Assembly: GCA_016764995.1 (NCBI GenBank)
Contig: JAESQU010000105.1
Coordinates: 1 to 45,895 of the forward strand
DNA from: SAR324 cluster bacterium
GTDB lineage: Bacteria; SAR324; NAC60-12
Length of the DNA stretch: 45,895 nt
Reading direction: 5' to 3'
Shown: one piece after another, positions 35,772 through 43,827 of the stretch
How positions within the stretch are numbered: position 1 is the stretch's first letter
Layout of the letters: each line of letters begins with the position of its first letter
Translations under genes and position numbers: made by a program
The notes under the pieces: model-generated
What the model was told of the DNA's origin: nothing
What the model saw: the letters and a program-made list of their open reading frames with translations, nothing else
Database searches by the model: none

Positions 35772-37337
35772 ATGGACATTTCAGCACTTCCGATTCTTTC
35801 AATTATTATCTTTTCACCAATTTTGGGCATTGCCTTTGTCGCAATGTTCCGGGACGAAGGAAACGGTGTTCCCGCCAAAGTAGCGGCACTCATTAGTAGT
35901 TGTATTTCATTTTTACTGAGTCTACACCTCTGGTTTAATTTTGATTCCAGCACCGCGGACTTGCAAATGGTGGAAAAGATTCCCTGGATTTCTCAATTCA
36001 ACATAGAATATTTTCTGGGATTAGATGGACTTAATCTTTTCTTTTTTCTACTGATAACTTTCATCACTCCGCTGACTTTGCTCGGATCATGGAATGTTGG
36101 GAAACGTAACTGGCAGTTTCAAATTCAAATGCTGTTGCTGCAAATCGGGATGCTTGGTTGTTTTGCGGCAATGGATGTGGTGCTGTTTTATGTATTTTTT
36201 GAAGTAATGCTTGTTCCAATGTATTTGCTGATTGGCATTTGGGGCGGAACAAACCGGCTTTATGCCACAATCAAATTTTTCATCTACACAATGCTCGGTT
36301 CTCTGCTGATGCTTGTGTCTCTACTTTTCACCGCAAACATTTATCAGGATTTGCATGGCGAATGGTCCTTTAATGTACTCGACTGGTACGGCATGGACAT
36401 TCCCGCAGAAACTCAGTTCTGGTTGTTCCTCGGCTTTGCGGTCGCCTTTGCGGTAAAAATTCCGCTATTCCCTCTGCATACGTGGCTTCCGGACGCGCAC
36501 TATGAAGCTCCTACAGCAGGATCTGTACAACTGGCCGCGGTGATGTTGAAATTTGGACCTTATGGTTTTTTACGTTTTGCCATGCCCGTTTTTCCGGCAG
36601 CAGTTTATGATCTCGCACCAATTTTCATGGTGCTGGCCTTAATCGGAATTATTTACGGTGGACTGGTGGCCATGGTGCAGACACAAATTAAACGTCTGAT
36701 TGCCTACTCTTCAGTGGCCCACATGGGTTACATAGTACTCGGATTATTTGCCCTCAATATCCAGGGACTTTCCGGAAGTTGGATTCAAATGATAAATCAC
36801 GCGATTGTCACCGGCGCGCTGTTCCTCACGGTTGGGATGATTTACGAACGTACTCATACACAGGAAATTTCTGAATATGGAGGAGTCGCGCACACCATGC
36901 CGAGATTTGCGGTTTTCCTCGTTTTCTTTTCAATGGCTTCAGTTGGTCTTCCGGGACTGAATGGTTTTGTTGGTGAAATTTTAGCGATGATCGGCGCGGC
37001 CAAAGTCAACATTTGGTATGGAATTATTGCGGCAGCCGGTGTTGTTATTGCCGCGATTTATATGCTTTGGATGGTGCAGCGTGTGATCTTCGGTCCTCTT
37101 ACCAAAGACTTGGTAAAAAATCTTCAAGATTTTTCATTTCGCGAAGTGGTCGTCCTTGTTCCTCTTGTCTTCTGGACTATTTTCCTTGGCGTCTATCCTC
37201 AACCTTTCCTGGAGCGCATCGAAGTCAGCATCAACCACTACATCGAACTGGTTAAATCTCAGGAACCACGCTTTGCACAGGACGAAGCAGAAAGTTCCGG
37301 ATTGTCAAAATTTCTGGTTTGGAATGTAGGTGATTGA
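35772..37337 (+). CDS. nuoM: NADH-quinone oxidoreductase subunit M (isolated copy)
   Basis: This 521-residue antiporter-like subunit of complex I has about 14 hydrophobic helices. The proton-channel residues known from E. coli NuoM are present: Glu E144 in FFEVMLVPMYLLIG, Lys K229 in AVKIPLFPLHTWLPDAHYEAPTAG, Lys K260 in VMLKFGPYGFLR and a late Glu E402 in GFVGEILAM. It should therefore be pumping-competent. No other nuo gene is nearby, which is unusual because nuoM normally lies between nuoL and nuoN. It ends 13 bases before cysS. Confidence 0.92.
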   Translation: MDISALPILSIIIFSPILGIAFVAMFRDEGNGVPAKVAALISSCISFLLSLHLWFNFDSSTADLQMVEKIPWISQFNIEYFLGLDGLNLFFFLLITFITPLTLLGSWNVGKRNWQFQIQMLLLQIGMLGCFAAMDVVLFYVFFEVMLVPMYLLIGIWGGTNRLYATIKFFIYTMLGSLLMLVSLLFTANIYQDLHGEWSFNVLDWYGMDIPAETQFWLFLGFAVAFAVKIPLFPLHTWLPDAHYEAPTAGSVQLAAVMLKFGPYGFLRFAMPVFPAAVYDLAPIFMVLALIGIIYGGLVAMVQTQIKRLIAYSSVAHMGYIVLGLFALNIQGLSGSWIQMINHAIVTGALFLTVGMIYERTHTQEISEYGGVAHTMPRFAVFLVFFSMASVGLPGLNGFVGEILAMIGAAKVNIWYGIIAAAGVVIAAIYMLWMVQRVIFGPLTKDLVKNLQDFSFREVVVLVPLVFWTIFLGVYPQPFLERIEVSINHYIELVKSQEPRFAQDEAESSGLSKFLVWNVGD

Positions 37338-37350
37338 TGAATTAGGAAAT

Positions 37351-38793
37351 ATGCCTCTTCAAATTTACAATACTCTTACCGGCCAAAAAGAAACTTTTAA
37401 ACCGATTTGTGAAGGTCAAGTCTCACTCTATGTTTGCGGACCAACCGTTTACGGAGACAGCCACCTCGGTCACGCAAAAACCTACGTTAGTTTTGACGTC
37501 ATTTTGCGTTATCTGCGTTATTGCGGATTCAAAACATTTTATGTGCAAAACATTACGGATGTTGGGCATTTGATGGGGGATGACGATGAGGGAGAGGACA
37601 AACTGCTTAAGTGTGCCCGCGAATTGAGACAGGCGCCGATGGCAGTTGCGGAAACTTTCGCGCGCAGGCATTTTGAAACGATGGACCGCTTAGGTGTGAT
37701 TCGTCCGGATATTAGTCCACGGGCAACAGGGCATATTCCGGAACAACTGGAAGCAATCGCAAAATTGATTGAACTTGGTCTGGCTTATGAAGCAAATGAT
37801 TCAGTTTATTTTGAAATTAGCAAAGATCCAAAATACGGTGAACTTTCCAACCGTCAGGTTGAAGATATGCAGGGAGGCGCACGCGTAGAAGTACGGACTG
37901 AAAAGCGTCACCCCGGAGATTTTGCACTTTGGAAAAAGGCAGAAAAAGGGCATCTGATGCGCTGGCGTGATCCTTACAGCGGATGGGGTTACCCCGGCTG
38001 GCATACAGAATGTGTGGTGATGAGTAGCCGTTATTTGGGTGAAGAATTTGATATTCACGGCGGTGGAATGGATTTGAAATTTCCGCATCATGAATGTGAA
38101 ATTGCCCAGGCACGAGGTCTTTCGAAACCATTTGCGCGGAACTGGATGCATTCAAATATGCTGACCGTTGATGGACAAAAAATGAGCAAGTCCAGTGGAA
38201 ATTATGTGACGTTGTTTGATGTTTTTGAAAAATTTGATCCATTGATGGTGCGCTATTTTATTGCTGCAAGTCATTATCGTTCTGTTGTGGATTTCAGTGA
38301 AAGCGCCTTAACCGCAACGGGTTCCTCCTTGAAACGTCTGCATCAAACTGTCCGGAATCTGCGCAAATGCAAAACTGCCGGAAAGAAAGCATCCGGAAAA
38401 TATTTTGAAGAATATCGCAGGCGTTTTTGTCAAGCCATGGACGATGATTTTTCAACGCCACAAGCCTTTGCCGCACTGTTTGATTTGAGTCGTGAAGCAA
38501 ATACTTTGTTGTCTGAGAAAAAGCCGGATCCGGAAGCAATTGCTGATGCAGAACATTTGTTTTCAACTTTGGGCGGAGATGTGCTTGGAATTATTCCGGA
38601 ATCACTGGACGATGTGCAGACTGATCTGCACCTCAAAGATGTAATGGAAATATTGATTGAAATGCGCGCAAACTTCCGCAAAAACAAAGATTTTGTAAGT
38701 GCTGATCTGATCCGCAAGCGACTTGAAAAAATTGGAATTGTTTTCAAAGATTCTGTGGAAGGAACAACTTGGGAGATGACAGACAAAAACTGA
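37351..38793 (+). CDS. cysS: Cysteinyl-tRNA synthetase
   Basis: This 480-residue class I synthetase charges tRNA-Cys. The HIGH equivalent is HLGH (38-41), the KMSKS loop appears as KMSKSSGN, and zinc ligands include C29 and the later HHECEIAQ. The DALR helical region follows. AGGA lies 6 bases before the ATG at 37351, which also gives the family's usual N-terminus (MPLQIYNTLTGQKE); an upstream in-frame start would overlap nuoM and is less likely. Confidence 0.97.
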   Translation: MPLQIYNTLTGQKETFKPICEGQVSLYVCGPTVYGDSHLGHAKTYVSFDVILRYLRYCGFKTFYVQNITDVGHLMGDDDEGEDKLLKCARELRQAPMAVAETFARRHFETMDRLGVIRPDISPRATGHIPEQLEAIAKLIELGLAYEANDSVYFEISKDPKYGELSNRQVEDMQGGARVEVRTEKRHPGDFALWKKAEKGHLMRWRDPYSGWGYPGWHTECVVMSSRYLGEEFDIHGGGMDLKFPHHECEIAQARGLSKPFARNWMHSNMLTVDGQKMSKSSGNYVTLFDVFEKFDPLMVRYFIAASHYRSVVDFSESALTATGSSLKRLHQTVRNLRKCKTAGKKASGKYFEEYRRRFCQAMDDDFSTPQAFAALFDLSREANTLLSEKKPDPEAIADAEHLFSTLGGDVLGIIPESLDDVQTDLHLKDVMEILIEMRANFRKNKDFVSADLIRKRLEKIGIVFKDSVEGTTWEMTDKN

Positions 38794-38837
38794 ATTGAAA
38801 GTCTGCGTCCAAAAAATCTAAACAAGGTTATTTTGCT

Positions 38838-40616
38838 ATGAAGGAAGAAAAATCCAGTCAAATTGCCAGACGACTTTTTGTCCTAATTGCACCACTCAAA
38901 GGCTGGGTTATTTTCAGTATAGTCTGCATGGCAGGTTATAATATTTTTACTGCCGCACCTGCCTACTATGCCAAAGACATTGTTGACACTATTGCTTACG
39001 GTGACAATCCCGATCTAAAACAGTATTTTCTGGTTGGACTCGGATTGATGATTGTTTTTGCGATTAAGGGTTTATTCTTTTTTGGTCACAACTACAGCGT
39101 AGGTCACCTTGTCCAGAGTCTCATTGTAAAGCTGAGGCAGCAGCTTTTTGATCACCTCGTTAATCTTTCACTCACCTTTTTTACACGTTCCAAAACAGGC
39201 GACCTAATTTCCCGTTTTACCAATGATCTGCACGTTTTCCAAAACATGTTGCAGGTTGGAGTAACGGGGCCATTTCGTGACATTCCGCAATTTTTCCTCC
39301 TGCTGACTATCATGTTTGTGCGTAGCTGGCAGTTAGCATTTGTGACGATGATTCTAATTCCGGTTGCAGTCTTTTTTATCCAGATTTTTGGTCAGCGCAA
39401 CAAAATTGCGGTTAGCCAAAGGCAAATCAGTTTTGGTGGATTGAGCAGTTTGTTGGTGGAGACGATTTCCGGTGTACGTGTGGTCAAAGCATTCGGCATG
39501 GAAAAGTATGAAAGCAAGCGTTTCAAAGCAGCCAACGATGATCTTTATGATAATCACATGCGTTCAGTCATGATTGATTCTTACTCATATCCAATCATAG
39601 AAATCATTGGGGCCGCCGCAGGAGCAACGATTGTAGCTTATGGAGGATATCTCATTATCAATGATCAAATCACTCCGGGAGATTTCACCTCATTTGTGAT
39701 CAGCTTTTTTATGTTGAATGAACCGGTAAAAAAGCTGAATGGTTTTAACTTAAAGTTGCAGGAAGGTTTTGCTGCGGTACGTAGAATATTTGACATTCTG
39801 GATGTTGAAGATGAAATTGTAAATTCGCCGAATGCAAAAAAAATAACCCACTTTAAGCAGGAAATAAACTTTAATATCAAAGCATTTCATTATCCTGATC
39901 AAGATAAACCAGCGGTCAGGGATTTTAAACTCAGAGTGCAAAAAGGCGAAGCGGTGGCCTTGGTCGGCAGCAGTGGATCTGGTAAAACGACAATCGCGAA
40001 TTTAATTCCGCGTTTTTATGATATTACCAGAGGAGAAATCACCATTGACGGAAATGACGTACGCGATCTGGACTTGGTTTCCCTGCGCAAATTGATTGCG
40101 ATTGTGACTCAAGACACTATCCTTTTTAACGATACCATTGCCAGTAACATTACTTATGGTCAGCCGGATTGCTCAAAAGAACGGATGTATGCGGCGGCTC
40201 ATGCGGCGAATGCGCATACTTTCATTACTGAGCAACCTGATGGTTACGAAACATTGATTGGCGAAAAAGGAGGAAGGCTTTCCGGTGGACAAAGGCAACG
40301 TCTTTCCATCGCCCGCGCGTTAGTCAAAGACGCGCCGATTCTGATTTTGGATGAAGCAACCTCCGCGCTTGATTCTGAGTCTGAAATTGAAGTACAGCAG
40401 GCGATAGAACATTTAATGGAAAACCGTACGACGATCGTGATCGCGCATCGGCTTTCTACAATCCGCAACGCAAATCGGATTTGTGTGATTGAGAATGGTC
40501 AGATCGTAGAACAAGGTACTCACGATGAGCTCCTTTTAAGCGAAGGGCGTTACCGGCAACTTTATGAAATGCAGTTCAAGGATCAAGCTGCTGCTTCAGG
40601 TTCAACAAAAGCCTAA
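38838..40616 (+). CDS. msbA: MsbA-like lipid A/ABC exporter
   Basis: This 592-residue full-length half-transporter has six membrane helices in the first 310 residues with the FFTRSKTGDLISRFTNDL loop. The ATPase domain has Walker A VGSSGSGKTT (about 375-384), signature LSGGQRQRLSIARAL (about 480) and Walker B ILILDEATSALDSESE. In Gram-negatives MsbA flips lipid A-core across the inner membrane; multidrug exporters look similar, so the substrate is inferred. It follows cysS by 44 bases and precedes the disrupted methyltransferase locus. Confidence 0.85.
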   Translation: MKEEKSSQIARRLFVLIAPLKGWVIFSIVCMAGYNIFTAAPAYYAKDIVDTIAYGDNPDLKQYFLVGLGLMIVFAIKGLFFFGHNYSVGHLVQSLIVKLRQQLFDHLVNLSLTFFTRSKTGDLISRFTNDLHVFQNMLQVGVTGPFRDIPQFFLLLTIMFVRSWQLAFVTMILIPVAVFFIQIFGQRNKIAVSQRQISFGGLSSLLVETISGVRVVKAFGMEKYESKRFKAANDDLYDNHMRSVMIDSYSYPIIEIIGAAAGATIVAYGGYLIINDQITPGDFTSFVISFFMLNEPVKKLNGFNLKLQEGFAAVRRIFDILDVEDEIVNSPNAKKITHFKQEINFNIKAFHYPDQDKPAVRDFKLRVQKGEAVALVGSSGSGKTTIANLIPRFYDITRGEITIDGNDVRDLDLVSLRKLIAIVTQDTILFNDTIASNITYGQPDCSKERMYAAAHAANAHTFITEQPDGYETLIGEKGGRLSGGQRQRLSIARALVKDAPILILDEATSALDSESEIEVQQAIEHLMENRTTIVIAHRLSTIRNANRICVIENGQIVEQGTHDELLLSEGRYRQLYEMQFKDQAAASGSTKA

Positions 40617-40708
40617 TCAACAGGCGGTTTGAAGTGAAGCCTCCAATCCAAAAAAAACTCTCGAAAAAATCTAATTATTCAAACATGGAAATAAATTTTT
40701 AAGCACAG

Positions 40709-40969
40709 ATGGATAAGAAAATTCTTGATATAGGTTGCGGTCCTTCAAAAGTTGAAAATTCATGGGGGATTGATATTTTTCAGTATCCGGAAGTGGATCA
40801 GATCCTGGACTTGAACAATGTCCCCTGGGATTTGCCTGCAGATCAATTTGAAACTATTTATGCGAACAATGTAATCGAACATGTAGCTTCGATTCCGGAA
40901 TTCATGAATGAAGTCCATCGCATTGCAAAAAATGGAGCAACGGTTCATGTAGCGACTCCGCACCCTTGA
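40709..40969 (+). pseudogene. Class I SAM methyltransferase, N-terminal half of split gene
   Basis: The 86-residue frame starts with the SAM-binding motif ILDIGCGPS (about 5-13), then an acidic GIDI strand and the post-motif NNVIEHVASIPEFMNEVHRIAKNGATVHVATPH. It stops just after ATPH at 40969 where the family continues with HFS-x-DSYTDPTH. That continuation is found at 43080-43364, in frame with the CAC codon at 40961-40963. The last two codons before the stop belong to the inserted DNA. Confidence 0.85.
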
Positions 40970-41072
40970 GGCAATGTCAGAGCGTACAGGTCTGAGCATC
41001 AGTCAGGTTACTGATGAGGTCCTGTACACCGGCTTGGTTGAGATGCAGGAGATGGAAGAACTTGAGGAGTGA
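40953..41072 (+). pseudogene. Ribbon-helix-helix-like protein, C-terminal fragment
   Basis: Read from 40953 this frame gives RLRTLEAMSERTGLSISQVT and then an acidic tail ending in EELEE, with a TGA at 41070-41072. The pattern R-x-x-E-x-x-S-x-x-T-G-x-S-I-S-x-V resembles the second half of an RHH/CopG DNA-binding protein such as an antitoxin. Upstream in the same frame is a TAG, so it is a fragment fused by chance to the methyltransferase end. The only possible start, the ATG at 40974, would give 32 residues. Confidence 0.45.
40984..41027. repeat. Nested inverted repeat at the left edge of the insertion
   Basis: GTACAGG (40984-40990) pairs with CCTGTAC (41021-41027), and inside it CATCAGT (40997-41003) pairs with ACTGATG (41010-41016). 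The result is a two-part stem with a six-base loop. It begins 21 bases inside the insertion and overlaps the RHH-like fragment. Confidence 0.6.
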
Positions 41073-41124
41073 GGGGGATTATTATTAATTTCGTTAAATT
41101 ACTTAAAAAAATTCAAAATATAAT

Positions 41125-41673
41125 CTAACCCTTAAAGAACAATCTAATTTTTTCATAATTTATTCCTTCAGGCAATGTAGAAACATCACCAACCTCAAAT
41201 TCATCAGATTCTTCACTTTCATTTTCTATTTGAGCATTAAATACATCAAAGTCAATTGACCAAGTACAAAAACGTGATAATTCTTCATCAAATATTTCGT
41301 TTACTCTATCTTCATCTTCTTCAATACAATTATATGAATAATTATGTCTATAAAAATATTCCCCATCATTAAAATCCCATAATTCACTGCTTTCAATTTT
41401 TTTCCCAGCATTATGTGCTCTGTCAATAATTCTATTTAATTCGTCGGTCAATAGTTTAATGGGAATGTTTACTATTTGTACAGAATCTGCCCAAAAGGGT
41501 TCTGTTGGAGTATTTTCATCATAATCTTCAAAAACTATTTCTTTATAAGAACGAATAGTTCCATCTTCCCATCTCCCAAATACTGTAAAAAATCCATATC
41601 CCTGTCCTTGACAAGGGAATACCCTTTCAAAATTTAAGATTTTTGTAATTGAGAGTTTAGTTTTATAAATATA
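41125..41673 (-). pseudogene. Acidic protein lacking its start, unknown family
   Basis: The frame is open from 41673 to a stop at 41125 (182 codons) with no ATG, GTG or TTG until a TTG near 41451. The upstream part reads as genuine protein (QGQGYGFFTVFGRWEDGTIRS; FWADSVQIVNIPIKLLTDEL), so the gene probably lost its 5' end. The product is rich in Asp, Glu, Phe and Tyr and resembles small immunity-like proteins in composition only; no family is recognised. Codons are strongly A/T-ending, unlike the flanking genes. Confidence 0.55.
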
Positions 41674-41699
41674 TTATAGTTTGAGAAATTGTAGGATGA

Positions 41700-41873
41700 C
41701 CGAAAGAAGCTGCATCCTATTGGCAACCACAGATACTGAATGAGCAAATTTCGCCTCCATCTGTTGGCTCAATAAATTTAGCGAAGAGATCGAGCTATAA
41801 TAGCCTTTCGAGAAACCCTGAAGTTTTGGTTGAATTAGATGGATATAAATTGGTTTTGAAACAAAGAATCTGA
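41700..41873 (+). pseudogene. Gene fragment inside the insertion
   Basis: A 57-codon frame with no start codon follows a TGA and reads ...SYWQPQILNEQISPPSVGSI... to ...VLVELDGYKLVLKQRI, then a stop. The even, protein-like composition suggests the 3' end of a lost gene. A second short frame from about 41884 to 41994 (GKINKSLGEKLANFGRMNSV) runs into the FkbM start. Neither can be assigned. Confidence 0.3.
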
Positions 41874-42011
41874 ACCATACTAATTCGATGCAGGCAAGAT
41901 CAACAAGTCGTTAGGTGAGAAACTTGCAAACTTTGGCCGAATGAATAGTGTCCTGCGGTTCTCCCGTCAGGTCATAACAGACGTTTTTATGTGAATATGT
42001 TTGAGGTTTTA

Positions 42012-42848
42012 ATGAGAAAAATAATAAAAAAAATTGGTCTTTTCTTTTTACGAACTTTTAATGTCAACATTCCTAGAAAGTTGAACGGCAGAAAAGTAAT
42101 TGTCCCTGTCAGAAGCGGAATGAAAGTAAGTCTTAGTCCAGAAAAGTGGATGTCTGAGATATTGAAAAAAATTTTGAATTACTCTGAGGGTACTTTTTTG
42201 GACATTGGGGTAAATTTGGGGCAAACATTGATCAAGCTTAAAAGTATTGAACCTACCAGAAATTATATTGGGATTGAACCCAATCCTTCATGTGTCTTTT
42301 ATCTGCAGCATTTAGTATCAAGTAATCAATGGCAAAATATTAAACTGATCCCTACAGGTTTATATAACGTTGATTGTTTATTGAGCTTGGTCGGAGGAAA
42401 GGATACTGATCCCGCCTCAACCATCATTCATGAATTCAAAATCAGTTCGCAAGAGAACTCCAGAGTTTTAAAACTTGTTCCATTATTGTCTTTCTCAACC
42501 ATACAAAAAAGTATACCGAACCAAAATATTTCGATCATCAAAATTGACACGGAAGGTGCTGAATTTGAAGTAATGGAAAGTTTAACCGAGATGATTCAAA
42601 ACACAAAACCAATAATCATTTTAGAAGTGTGGCACAACAATGGTGACCCCTTCAAAATTGCCAGGACAAAAAAATTAAGTGATCTGGTTCAATCTTTAAA
42701 TTATACCGTCTTCAGTTGGAACATCAGCAAAAAAAAGCCCTACTATACAGATTTTCAAGAAGCACAATTGGGAGAACACAGTTCCGACAATTATGTTTTA
42801 GCTCCTCATGAAAAAAAACAAGACTTGAAAAAAATACTAAGCACTTAG
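42012..42848 (+). CDS. FkbM-family methyltransferase
   Basis: A 278-residue SAM-dependent methyltransferase. The motifs are FLDIGVNLGQT (62-72), GIEPNPSC (87-94) and the FkbM hallmark KIDTEGAEFEVM (177-188), followed by IIILEVW. FkbM enzymes O-methylate sugars or other hydroxyls, often in surface-polysaccharide clusters. GAGG five bases before the ATG at 42012 supports this start over GTG/ATG codons slightly upstream. It is the only apparently intact gene in the insertion and is AT-rich compared with the flanks. Confidence 0.88.
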   Translation: MRKIIKKIGLFFLRTFNVNIPRKLNGRKVIVPVRSGMKVSLSPEKWMSEILKKILNYSEGTFLDIGVNLGQTLIKLKSIEPTRNYIGIEPNPSCVFYLQHLVSSNQWQNIKLIPTGLYNVDCLLSLVGGKDTDPASTIIHEFKISSQENSRVLKLVPLLSFSTIQKSIPNQNISIIKIDTEGAEFEVMESLTEMIQNTKPIIILEVWHNNGDPFKIARTKKLSDLVQSLNYTVFSWNISKKKPYYTDFQEAQLGEHSSDNYVLAPHEKKQDLKKILST

Positions 42849-43079
42849 GAGAAGTTGATTTTATATCACCATTTTGTAATTAAAGTCACTGCATTCGGCA
42901 GTGGAAAATATTAACACCGGAAAAGCAAATTGTTGTTTAAATGAAAAATAATACGAAAAGTCTAACCTCTAGGTTTGTCCTTATAGTCAGCATTACACTA
43001 CTGGTTTAATCATGTGCCAAAAGATGAAACATTTAACCGTTATCCTATGTATTTTTATTATGAATTGGATGCGGTGCAC

Positions 43080-43364
43080 TTTTCTTCCATTGATTCCTAT
43101 TCTGATCCGACTCACCGTTGGCATCTGTCTAGTGAATGGCACTCGATAATGACCGATTCCTATTTACAGGCGCAAGTTTCTCGCTTTTCGCACTTAAAAA
43201 CAAAAATAAGTTTTGGCAAAAGCGCGTTAGCCTTCATTCCTCGAATCATTATTAAACTCAAAGGAATTAACTGGTGGGAAAAAAAACTGGCATTTGTGTT
43301 AAGAGCGAGAAATATCGAAACAACCCTCAAGGTTGAAAAAAACCGAAAATCTCATTTTTTATGA
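43080..43364 (+). pseudogene. SAM methyltransferase, C-terminal half of split gene
   Basis: It continues the N-terminal half at 40709 with FSSIDSYSDPTHRWHLSSEW, the conserved block after the last strand of this methyltransferase group, to a stop at 43364. The frame is open upstream into the insertion back to 42987, giving an unrelated stretch (HYWFNHVPKDETFNRYPM) that looks like part of another gene. A GTG at 43014 could start a chimeric product, but this would lack the SAM-binding motif. Restored, the two halves make about 179 residues. Confidence 0.8.
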
Positions 43365-43428
43365 CGACATCGTAACTAATAATTCATCACCAAAAGCAAA
43401 TTTTAAACCTCTAATAAGATAAAAAAAT

Positions 43429-43806
43429 ATGAGTAGTTCCTACGTTATCCAGCAAGCACCGTTTGTGGTTCCAACAACAGACGGCAAACTAATTGAAGAG
43501 CATGTTGGGCGGGTAATCAGCAATGAACCCGGACTCAGCATCGCGCACATGGTCGCGCCTTCAGGATGGAGCGAGCCTTTTCAAACTCCGGAATTTGACG
43601 AATACACGATGCTTGTCCGAGGACGCAAACAAATTGAAATTGACGGAGAAACAGTAACGCTTAAAGTAGGAGAATCTTTGCTGGTTCGCAAGGGAGCGAG
43701 AGTTCGCTATTCCAATCCGTTTGAAGAAGAAGCGGAATACTGGTCGGTCTGTGTTCCGGCGTTTTCTCCGGATTTGGTGAATCGTGAAGAAAACGCAGAA
43801 AATTGA
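43429..43806 (+). CDS. Cupin-domain protein
   Basis: A 125-residue single cupin barrel. The first motif region is SEPFQTPEFDEYTMLVRGRKQIEIDGE (about 46-72), the second VGESLLVRKGARVRYSNP (about 79-96). His ligands typical of metal cupins are largely replaced (Glu and Tyr are present), so metal binding is uncertain. Such small cupins act as sugar- or metabolite-binding proteins or as isomerases. It is convergent with leuB, 21 bases apart. Confidence 0.82.
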   Translation: MSSSYVIQQAPFVVPTTDGKLIEEHVGRVISNEPGLSIAHMVAPSGWSEPFQTPEFDEYTMLVRGRKQIEIDGETVTLKVGESLLVRKGARVRYSNPFEEEAEYWSVCVPAFSPDLVNREENAEN

Positions 43807-43827
43807 TTTTGCCGCTTTCCAGACAGC

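Larger units (their letters stand above)
40964..43079. other. 2.1-kb insertion splitting the methyltransferase gene
   Basis: Joining 40963 to 43080 restores the reading frame through VATPH-FSSIDSYSDPTH. GCAC is present at both joints (40960-40963 and 43076-43079), a possible 4-base duplication or microhomology. No terminal inverted repeat is apparent and no transposase or integrase is encoded. The contents are a regulator fragment, a gene lacking its 5' end, another fragment and an FkbM methyltransferase. Base composition is clearly more AT-rich than the flanks, and TCCGGA is missing. Confidence 0.75.

Noticed and set aside
40964-43079. Insertion sequence or integron cassette
   Set aside because: No transposase or integrase, no terminal inverted repeats, and the left hairpin does not have attC core sites.
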